This document shows, one piece after another, positions 56,793-64,000 of a stretch of DNA of 64,000 nt (the first letter of the stretch is position 1; every line of letters begins with the position of its first letter). Both the position numbers and the translations under genes were made by a program. The notes under the pieces are model-generated. The model ran no database searches, had not been told where the DNA came from, and saw nothing but the letters and a program-made list of their open reading frames with translations. Origin of the DNA: Asterella californica (Eukaryota > Streptophyta > Marchantiopsida > Marchantiales > Aytoniaceae); the NCBI GenBank assembly GCA_036924285.1, contig JAYKYS010000008.1:12385001-12449000 (forward strand), given 5' to 3'.

Positions 56793-59700
56793 ATGCCTCC
56801 GATCGGAGGAAGAAGCAGAAGACGCACGGGTAAAGATCCTGAGTGGGTAAACTCACCCCAGCGAACCGCTTCTAGAGAGCAGCGGATATCCCTGAGACAC
56901 CAAAGGAAAGAAGAAGAGCTCAGGAAGATCCGATCGGTAGAGTTGGAAGAACCTTCCATCTCGAGCATAATCTTTGGCGAAGACAGAAGCCAACCGGGTG
57001 ATCACGTGTATAAAGTAGATTTCGGTACTGGTTACTCGGAAGACGTCTTCCCAAGTGCGGGAGAAGCTTCTCAAGGTGAGGGAAGACTGGAGGAGATTGT
57101 TCCAGACGTCTCGGGAGGTAGCAGTGACAGTAGCTCTGACTCAGAAGACGATCTTCGTGACTCAGACAGGCCTGGACCTTCGAGAAGACCATCTCCACCA
57201 CTTGGACCTGAGGAAGAAAGAAGTTGGCAGCCGCACCAGCCGGCAGTCAACATGGCTTCCCACACTCGGCAGAAGTACCATCCGTACGACGATGATGATG
57301 ATGCGGACGACTTCATCACGATGTTCGAGACCATCTCTAGATCCAACAAGGAAGACGCTGATGTTGACAGACTCCGTGTATTTCCCAGTTTGATCAAAGG
57401 GAAAGGAAGGAAGTGGATGAGTAAAACGTTGGATGATGTTGTAGTAATGGCCGCTTGGGCTACTCTGAAGGCAGCTTTTCTGAAGAGGTTCAGAGGAGTG
57501 GGCTACGATCGTATGACCCTCATAGAGCTTCAGAGACTCGAACGAAAGAAGAAAGAGACACTGCGGGATTACACCGAGAGGTTTGAAGACCTCTTGGATC
57601 ACATCCCTCAGAACCAAGGAAGACCCGGCTACTGTGCTCAGCAAGCTGTGGACTGGTACTTGGGAGGATTGTCTCAGGATATGGAATTGTACTGCAGAAG
57701 AGGAGGAGGTGATGATTTAGCAGAAGTACAGAAGCATGCCGAGCAGTATGAAACCTCGAGCATCACTCGGAATATGACGAAAGACAAAGAGAAGACCTCG
57801 AAGAAGTCGAAGAAGTCTTCCCGGAAGTCCAAGAAGAAGTCCAAGTCCACTGAAACTGATAACAGTGATTCGGAAGCAGCCTCTACTTCTGAAGAGTCGA
57901 CTGTCGAAAGTTCAGAATCCGAATATGAACAAGAGAAGAAGACGCGGAAGAAGAAGAAGGAGAAGACGCGAGCAAGGGAGGAAGTTGTGCAGAAGATGCC
58001 TCAGACTCAGATCATTCAGTCTGCACCTGATCCTCGCATCGATGAGGTTCTGAAGCAGTTTGCCGACCTGAAAGTTCATCTTCTGAACCAGAAGGACAAG
58101 CAGAAGCAGCCTACAGCTTCCCGGCCAAACCTTTGGTGCACCCTCTGTAACTCTTCTGGACACACCAGAGATCAGTGTACGCAGGACCAAGCTGTCAACT
58201 GGGCAGGATGGGAAGAAGATGATGAGGGATATCTACACGATCCCAGTGGGGAAACCTGCTATAGGATCGAAACGATCCAACCCTTCACTCCTACGCCTCC
58301 CGCCCAATATAATCGTTATGTACCGAGGGATAGAGCTAGCAATGTACAGACCAGGACACCCTGGCAGCCTTCTTCATCACAACGACCTCTCAACCCTCTT
58401 CCTGGAGCGTGCAATAATTGTGGAGAGACAGGACACTGGTGGTCCACCTGTCCTCATCCGAGAAGACAGATTGGGCAAGTGCCCTTGTGTGGGAACTGTA
58501 AGGAAGCCGGTCATTTCACAGGGAACTGTCCTCAGACCTTACGACCACGACAAATGGTGAGATTTGCAGATACCACACCTCCTGCAGAAGCTGCATCATC
58601 TTCTAAGCTCGAGTTAGCAGTGGTACAGCACATCACGGTAGAAGAAGAAGATCCTGGGGATTGTACGGATTGTCTCCATATCGAGGAAGACGAACCAGAC
58701 CCCGGGAAGCGCGAAGGAAAGGAACCTCAGCTGCAGAAGACGACTGCAGCTCAGAAGATGAAGACACCTGAAGAAGCGTCATCTCTCACTTTGACGGATG
58801 GTACTGTTTGGAATCCTGACCCGGATTCAGATAGTTGGTCTCCGGAGGAAGTTTTGGATGAAGCGGTGTTCAAGGTAAGTACCAGAAGCAAAGGGAAGTC
58901 AGAATCTCGTCTGAAGGACGTCAAGAAGAAGAAGCAGCGTAAGGAGAGGTCATCTTCTCCCGAACGGCCGTCTTCTCCTACTTACGACCGAGAAGATCCG
59001 AAGTATTTTGCTCCTGACATAAGACAAGAGGTTGAAGCGATCATGCAAGAAGAGCTGGAGAAGAGACGGAAGATAGTACAGCAGCTTCCTACACCGACTA
59101 CGGCGACACCTGTCTCACGGGAACAGCCTCCAGTCGAGGGAAGACACTCTTCTGGTCTTCCATCTAAGGAAGCAGCTACTACATCTTCTCTGTTGGAAAC
59201 ACCAGTCACTCTTCTGAAAAGATCTCCGTACAACTTCTTGCGAGACTTGTGGAATCAGAAGGCGGATGTGACCTTCCAACAGCTGTTGGATGACAACGCT
59301 GGTTACAGGAAGTTGTTACAATCTGTGCTTCGAGGATCGAGGAAGAGGAGGACAGCTAAACTTCCCACGAGCACCCCGATCCTAAGAATAGAGCATGAGG
59401 ACTTGGGAGCCCCAGAACTTGATATGGAGATCCATGGCTGTCTTCTGAAGAAGGTACCCATTGATTCCGGCTCCGGAGTTAACATCATGACGGAAGAAAC
59501 GGCGCATGCCCTAGGCTTCACTAAGTTCCAGCCTACTCCGAGAATTCTCAGAATGGCGGACCAGACCAAAAGACGACCTTTGGGGCAACTGAAAGATGTC
59601 TTGACGGTAATTGGTGGAGTATCTTTTTACCTCACTTACATCATTTTGCGACCTGTAGCTAAGGTTGGATATCAGGTGTTGATAGGAAGACCATGGCTGT

Positions 59701-60143
59701 ATGCTGCAAATATGAATACCGACTGGCGAAGGCATCGTTTGAGATTTCCCAATCCTACACCCAAGTTTGGTGAGAAGAGTAAAGTCTCGCTTCCTTGGAT
59801 CAAGATTGGACACCAAGGTGAAACTCCGTCTACAACAGAGGGGTACACTTCAGAAGACTCGGCTGCGTCTTCTGACAGTGATGAACGGTATAATGAATTT
59901 ATGGTGAATAACGTGTGTGCTACAGAAGTAGCAGAGAAAGTGGACGATGTGGTCTGTGGATACATTGAGTGCTACGAGATTGCTTCCAGAAGACGAGAAT
60001 ACCGTCTTCCCTTCGGAAGATCCGATAGTGGGTCTTCCAGAAGACGAGAATACCGTCTTCCCTTCGGAAGACCCGACAGTTGGTCTTCCAGAAGACGAAT
60101 CCGAACTAGAAGAAGCTCCCAAACCGGAATACTTCGGTGCTAG
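56793..60143 (+). CDS. gag-pro: Gag-protease polyprotein of the nested gypsy element
   Basis: A 1116-codon frame without stops, unusually intact here. Acidic/Ser-rich N-terminus; Retrotrans_gag domain about residues 170-320 (FPSLIKGKGRKWMSKTL, LERKKKETLRDYTERFEDLL). A Lys/Ser/Glu-rich linker follows, then three CCHC knuckles (CTLCNSSGHTRDQC ~448, CNNCGETGHWWSTC ~539, CGNCKEAGHFTGNC ~566), a second acidic linker and the retropepsin VPIDSGSGVNIMT (Asp ~890) with YQVLIGRPWLYAANMN. It ends 60143 in repeats read in the wrong frame; a one-base change near 59985 would join it to the RT. The ATG at 56793 is the first plausible start; upstream leader ORFs are not excluded. Confidence 0.88.
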   Translation: MPPIGGRSRRRTGKDPEWVNSPQRTASREQRISLRHQRKEEELRKIRSVELEEPSISSIIFGEDRSQPGDHVYKVDFGTGYSEDVFPSAGEASQGEGRLEEIVPDVSGGSSDSSSDSEDDLRDSDRPGPSRRPSPPLGPEEERSWQPHQPAVNMASHTRQKYHPYDDDDDADDFITMFETISRSNKEDADVDRLRVFPSLIKGKGRKWMSKTLDDVVVMAAWATLKAAFLKRFRGVGYDRMTLIELQRLERKKKETLRDYTERFEDLLDHIPQNQGRPGYCAQQAVDWYLGGLSQDMELYCRRGGGDDLAEVQKHAEQYETSSITRNMTKDKEKTSKKSKKSSRKSKKKSKSTETDNSDSEAASTSEESTVESSESEYEQEKKTRKKKKEKTRAREEVVQKMPQTQIIQSAPDPRIDEVLKQFADLKVHLLNQKDKQKQPTASRPNLWCTLCNSSGHTRDQCTQDQAVNWAGWEEDDEGYLHDPSGETCYRIETIQPFTPTPPAQYNRYVPRDRASNVQTRTPWQPSSSQRPLNPLPGACNNCGETGHWWSTCPHPRRQIGQVPLCGNCKEAGHFTGNCPQTLRPRQMVRFADTTPPAEAASSSKLELAVVQHITVEEEDPGDCTDCLHIEEDEPDPGKREGKEPQLQKTTAAQKMKTPEEASSLTLTDGTVWNPDPDSDSWSPEEVLDEAVFKVSTRSKGKSESRLKDVKKKKQRKERSSSPERPSSPTYDREDPKYFAPDIRQEVEAIMQEELEKRRKIVQQLPTPTTATPVSREQPPVEGRHSSGLPSKEAATTSSLLETPVTLLKRSPYNFLRDLWNQKADVTFQQLLDDNAGYRKLLQSVLRGSRKRRTAKLPTSTPILRIEHEDLGAPELDMEIHGCLLKKVPIDSGSGVNIMTEETAHALGFTKFQPTPRILRMADQTKRRPLGQLKDVLTVIGGVSFYLTYIILRPVAKVGYQVLIGRPWLYAANMNTDWRRHRLRFPNPTPKFGEKSKVSLPWIKIGHQGETPSTTEGYTSEDSAASSDSDERYNEFMVNNVCATEVAEKVDDVVCGYIECYEIASRRREYRLPFGRSDSGSSRRREYRLPFGRPDSWSSRRRIRTRRSSQTGILRC
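59983..60100 (+). repeat. 51-bp in-frame tandem repeat
   Basis: Units at 59983-60033 and 60034-60084 plus a partial third. In the RT frame each encodes a 17-residue PEDENTVFPSEDPxVGL unit lying between protease and RT. Confidence 0.92.
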
Positions 60144-60672
60144 TGAGTACAGTCACACTGAAGGAATGGTGAACCCGGATGATCTCCAAGAGATGGAGGT
60201 TGCTCCTGGGAAGAAGCTGAAGCTTTCCAAGGTGATCGAGGGCCAGCAGTTGGAAGACTTTCGAGAACTTCTGACAGAGTTCCAGGATGTCTTCGCGTGG
60301 ACCATAGAAGACATGAAGGGCATACCTCGAGAATTGGGAGAGCATCGCATCGACTTGCTAGAAGGCGTTGTTCCTGCACGGCAGAGGCAGTACCGGCTCA
60401 ACCCCAAGTACTCGCTTCTGGTGAAGGACCAGATTGACCAATACCTGAAGGCAGGAGTCATCTTCCCAGTACTTAGCAGTGAATGGGTAGCTCCCATTGT
60501 CATCGTGCCGAAGAAACAGACAGGGAAGATCCGAGTGTGTCAGGACTTCCGGAAGCTGAACTTGGCCACAAAAAAGGATCATCACCCTTTACCATTCACC
60601 GACTCTGTGTTAGACCAGGTAGCAGGACATGAGTTCTACAGCTTCCTAGATGGGTATTCTGGGTACAACCAA
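59986..60672 (+). pseudogene. pol: Reverse transcriptase N-terminal half of the nested element
   Basis: RT entry motifs: LSKVIEGQQLEDFRELLTEF, the DVFAWTIEDMKGIP block typical of plant Tat/Athila RT, LVKDQIDQYLKAGVIFPV, WVAPIVIVPKKQTGKIRVCQ (fingers) and FYSFLDGYSGYNQV (motif A, near 60660). Sequence then changes abruptly, before motif B and YxDD, to chromovirus sequence. Thus no active RT is encoded. Confidence 0.85.
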
Positions 60673-61931
60673 GTTTCATGCCTATGGTGCATAACATAGT
60701 CTCTGAAGTCAAGGTGAATTCTGACTTCTGGACAAAATTGATCGAGGGCACAAGATCGGATGCACAGATTGTCGCAGCAAAACCTTCAAGAACCATCACC
60801 CGCAACCATGGTTTGGTATTCCATGAAGGGAAGTTATGGATCCCAAATGATCCAGAACTACGCACCACTATACTAACTGAATGTCACGATTCAACCATTG
60901 CAGACCACATGGGGGTAGAAAAGACATTGGAAGCAGTCCAACGAGTGTTCTATTGGCCCAAGATGGCAGAGGATGTTGCAGTATACACTCGGAGTTGTAC
61001 AATGTGTCAACAAAATAAGGCTACAAATCAATCACCCTCCGGTCTCCTTCAACCCCTCCCGATCCTTTCCAAACATTGGGAACATGTTAGTATGGACTTA
61101 GTGTGTGAACTTCCCATGACCAGCTCAGATTTTGACTCCATAGTCGTCTTCGTCGATAAGCTCAACAAGATGATCCATCTTCGACCAACCACGAAAGACG
61201 TCTCAGCACCACAACTTGCCCAGTTATATTTGAACACCGTCTTTGCTCAGCACGGTCTATCGCGGATACTCATAACAGATAGAGGTCCTCAGTTTACTAG
61301 TCTGTTTTGGAGAACCTTATTTGGTTTGTTCAAGACCAAACTTGCCATGTCTATTACGTATCACCTACAAACCGATGGACAAACGGAAAGAGCCAATCGC
61401 ACCATTGAAAACATGCTACGAGCCTTTACTCTGGAGGAGCAAGCGAAGTGGGACACCTTACTCCCTTTGGTAGAATTTGCTTACAACAACTCCCTCAATG
61501 CATCTACCTGTGAAACGTCTTTTTATTTCATGTACGGCGAACATCCTCTCACACCAGCAAGTTTGACACGATTCAGCACGACGTCGTCAGTCAACACCAA
61601 AGTGGATGTTGTTAATGAATTCGTTGCACGGATTCAACAAGGAGTGGAAAAAGCTAAGGTGAAACTACAAGTTGCTCAGAACCGACAAAAGCAATATGCC
61701 GATGGACACCGTCGGCACGAATCGTTCACGATTGGTGATCAAGTTTGGTTATCCACAACCAACCTTACTATGATCGGCAGTCGTAAATTCAACCCTCGCT
61801 TCATCGGGCCTTTCTCTGTTGTCCGTAGAATTGGAGCAGTGGCATATCAACTCGAACTTCCACCTCACATGAAGATTCATCCGATTTTTCATGTGTCTTT
61901 ATTACGGCGATATACACCACGACCTCCTTAA
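60673..61931 (+). pseudogene. pol: Chromovirus integrase
   Basis: Starts in the segment between RNase H and integrase (SEVKVNSDFWTKLIEGTRSD). HHCC module (HDSTIADHMGVEKTLEAVQ, SCTMCQQNKA), DDE core (Asp in VSMDLVCELP, Asp in ITDRGPQFTS, Glu in QTERANRTIEN), then the SH3-like C-terminal part (GDQVWLSTTNL, PRFIGPFSVVRRIG) and a PIFHVSLLRRY end. All catalytic residues are present; a TAA at 61929 stops it before the chromodomain. In place it is fused downstream of a foreign half RT. Confidence 0.9.
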
Positions 61932-62174
61932 TTGGGCAATTCTCAAGAGTCGCGACCACTGCCTCAAATTATCGATGGCGAGGAAGAGTTTGAAGTGGAA
62001 TGCATCTTAAAGAAACGTGTTCATGGACTCGTCATCAACGGGTAGATTATTTGATCAAATGGAAAGGCTATCCATTACATGAAGCAACATGGGAACCTGC
62101 AACCAATCTTGCACACGCCCCACTCATAGTGCAAGCTTTCGAACAGCAGTTGAGCAACGAGGACGTTGCTTCTT
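61932..62174 (+). pseudogene. Chromodomain at the end of the chromovirus integrase
   Basis: After the in-frame TAA, coding continues with EEEFEVECILKKRVH. A +1 change near 62030 then gives RVDYLIKWKGYPLHEATWEP and a C-terminal helix to a stop at 62174. The aromatic residues of the chromo fold (Phe, Trp, Tyr/Trp) are present. In chromoviruses this domain steers insertion to modified chromatin. Broken here. Confidence 0.85.
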
Positions 62175-62187
62175 AAAAGGGGGGAGG
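62175..62187 (+). other. Polypurine tract of the chromovirus
   Basis: AAAAGGGGGGAGG directly before the 3' LTR. Confidence 0.88.
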
Positions 62188-62189
62188 TT

Positions 62190-62679
62190 TGTAATAAGTA
62201 GAGTCCTACTTATCAACTAGAGGAGAAATTGGTTTGGTAGAAGTCTTTGGTATAAGAATTAGTTACGGTTAAGTTGGCCGAAGAATACATGCAACAAATA
62301 GTACTTCTACCAATAGGCGAGTGCGCTAAAAGTCCGTCGGGAAACTTCCAGAAGGAAGTCTCTAGAACTTTCCAGCCAGAAGCTTCTAGAAGGAAGTTTC
62401 TAGAAAGAAGCCTCTAGAACTTCTAGCTAGGAAGCTTCCAGAAGGAAGTTTCTAGAAAGAAGCTTCTAGAACTTTCTAGCGAGCCTACTACGTGGCTCAT
62501 TCTGAACCTCTAGATGTTGTTCTAGACCTAAGGCTGCATGTAAGCCACATCAGCGATCCGCGTGAGAGATGAGCATTGACCGGAAGCTTATCATGTACTA
62601 TTCCTCTCACTGTATAAAGGCTGCGAATGCACCACCACGGGCATTCGAGTTTTGAGTTCACTCTAGAGCCCATCTTACG
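62190..62679 (+). repeat. 3' LTR of the chromovirus (490 bp)
   Basis: TGTAATAAG...CATCTTACG; the last base is G where the 5' LTR has A. Contains the same GAA/TTC repeats with small deletions. Confidence 0.9.
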
Positions 62680-62684
62680 GACAG
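62680..62684. repeat. Target duplication GACAG (right) of the chromovirus
   Basis: Followed by CGTTGGAAGCC, the continuation of the interrupted coiled-coil ORF. Confidence 0.88.
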
Positions 62685-63035
62685 CGTTGGAAGCCAAGAA
62701 GACCACGGAAGAAGCTCCGGAAGATAGGAAGAAGAGTTGTCTTCCCAGGTGTTTCGAGTGGAGGAGGTGACTTCCCCGGATCCTTATGAGGTCACCATGG
62801 ACCCTAGCGTCAAACCTGTACCTCAGAAAAATGAGGAAGCGCAGATCGATTCAGCTTCCCCGAAGACGCTTTCGTCTTCCGAAGCAGCACCAGGCGAGCC
62901 AACTACGAATGTTGAGGAGGAAGCCACCTCAGTGACACCCGAGATATTCGTAAGGCTTCCCAGCTTATCAGAAGCTGAGTTAGGAGTTCATGTAGGAGCA
63001 GATCAGGTGGAGATTGCATTCGAGCAATTAGAGTA
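62685..63035 (+). pseudogene. Coiled-coil ORF, second copy (3' part)
   Basis: Resumes directly after the chromovirus with LEAKKTTEEAPED. After a frame change near 62735 it reads SSQVFRVEEVTSPDPYEVTM...GADQVEIAFEQLE-stop at 63036, parallel to the tail of the 18 kb ORF. Acidic, Ser/Pro-rich, no motif recognised. Confidence 0.75.
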
Positions 63036-64000
63036 GGTAGCAAAGCGCAGAAGACAAGTTGACTTGTCCAAACTTAGTAGGAACCGAACATGCTATCTTA
63101 GGAAGTGGCAGTTTCAGTTTAATATTAGATAGGTGATCATGTGGCAGAGTAGGTAGCACAAGAGTAGCAAGGTAGATGGCTAAACAGGAAGGGAACCGCT
63201 TGCATGTGGGGTGACAGTCTTCTAACAGCGCCCATCTCTCCTTGGTTGTAATCAAAGATTGGAGGAAAACTCTCCCTGCACCTCAAGGCAGTTGCATAAG
63301 TAGGATGACATAGTAGGATTTCATGCACATTATACACACAACACATTATACACAACATACTACACACACTACACCCGATGTTAGAGACATACGAATAGAT
63401 TGAGATTACACCGGAGGGATCTGCATGCTCGTTGCCAGCAGTGGTTCAAAGACGTAGATGGAGGTAGTGGACAATTTAGAGCAGGGAATGACATCCTCGT
63501 GTAGTCCTGTTGCTAAGCTGGTGTGCCGAGGAGTAGGAGCAAGACGTAGAGGGAGTGAGCTTCCCAACACCAATGTGTCTTCTTCTTGGGGAATGGATTT
63601 TGGATTTGAGTGCAGAAGCTTTGTCTGTTTATTCTGAGTAGTGGGTTTCCTCGAATTCACATCCAATTGTGCATGAGAAGCCTTCTCTTTGAGTGACGGT
63701 GATTGTTAGAAGCTGTGCAGAGTCGAAGCTTGTCTCATCCAGTGGAGCGTTTAGGATCCACGTACGGACGGTCCTATGGATAAGCGATCCCAGAAGACGG
63801 AGTAGTCGAAACAACGACAGAAGAAGAAAGAAGCCTTCTTTCCACAACAGAAGACGACATCCTCAAGTAGAAGACTGTGTAACTATAAGCGAATTTGTTG
63901 TCTTCCTCCTCAAATTACTACAAGCAGGGATGACTTGTTAGTCAAGATCCGGACTAGAAGCATGTTAGAGTCTTAATTTCTTATTCTTATCTTGTTTTTC
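63036..64000 (+). repeat. LTR-like sequence downstream of the coiled-coil ORF
   Basis: Follows the order of 18775-19760 in the solo LTR, including a TCAGTAGTGGG-type variant, GCATGAGAAG and GAAGACGACATCCTCAAGT. So the 50.0-64.0 kb host element is a third copy of that LTR family, running off the window. Confidence 0.7.

Larger units (their letters stand above)
51340..62679 (+). mobile_element. Chromovirus-type Ty3/gypsy element with a nested insertion and deletion
   Basis: LTRs at 51340-51843 and 62190-62679, a tRNA-iMet primer site, a leader ORF, gag, protease, integrase, chromodomain and a purine tract, bounded by GACAG duplications. Between protease and integrase lies a second gypsy element (54083-about 60672). 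The RT and RNase H of the chromovirus are missing. It carries several stops and frameshifts. Confidence 0.85.

Noticed and set aside
57162..57644. 160-codon antisense frame in gag-pro of the nested element
   Set aside because: Shadow of the conserved plus-strand gag domain.

Overview
The window is repeat-rich nuclear DNA from a plant-lineage (streptophyte) eukaryote. I base this on four things: spliced genes with GT..AG introns and TATA boxes, two Bet v 1/PR-10-like genes with the phase-1 intron typical of that family, plant-type Ty3/gypsy elements (tRNA-Asp and tRNA-iMet primer sites, a chromodomain integrase), and a short CCCTAAA motif. The mix (a non-LTR element with a restriction-like endonuclease, gypsy families unlike the common angiosperm ones) suggests a non-flowering plant or charophyte alga rather than an angiosperm. 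The species cannot be fixed from the sequence alone.

Layout. 1-7639: a nearly complete but dead Ty3-like retrotransposon (gag, protease, RT, RNase H, integrase, 3' LTR). It abuts a broken SAP-domain/transposase-like gene (7642-8750) and a cluster of AAACAGGTTT palindromes. 13191-21448: a full-length minus-strand non-LTR retrotransposon (N-terminal C2H2 finger, RT, RLE endonuclease) with a 12-bp target duplication. It is split by a 4.5-kb solo LTR (15867-20398, 5-bp duplication AACGT) that itself carries a coiled-coil ORF. 21.5-22.7 kb: an LRR pseudogene. 22993-23818 and 30545-31281: two Bet v 1-like genes, the only convincing host genes. Further copies of the RLE element lie at 25.6-28.4 kb, 31.77-31.98 kb and 41.6-42.84 kb, and an L1-type LINE fragment at 40.8-41.6 kb. 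32-47 kb is mostly AT-rich, gene-poor DNA with many perfect inverted repeats, a degenerate CT-rich minisatellite (35.3-36.0 kb) and small duplications.

47-64 kb is a nest of LTR elements: a degenerate gag related to the first element, a small leader-ORF remnant and a reversed integrase fragment. They are followed by a coiled-coil-ORF element (50.0-64.0 kb) split by a chromovirus (51340-62679, duplication GACAG). The chromovirus is in turn split by a second gypsy element of the same family as the solo LTR (LTR 54083-56410, tRNA-Asp primer site, gag-pro-RT). A deletion at about 60.67 kb fused the RT of the inner element to the integrase region of the chromovirus.

Most coding capacity is selfish DNA in decay. 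In-frame stops are largely explained by C-to-T changes at CG and CHG sites, as expected of methylated repeats. The most unusual items are the LTR-borne coiled-coil ORF, a small two-repeat leader ORF shared by two loci, heat-shock-element arrays in the chromovirus LTR, and the RLE non-LTR family with a conserved hairpin holding its stop codon.
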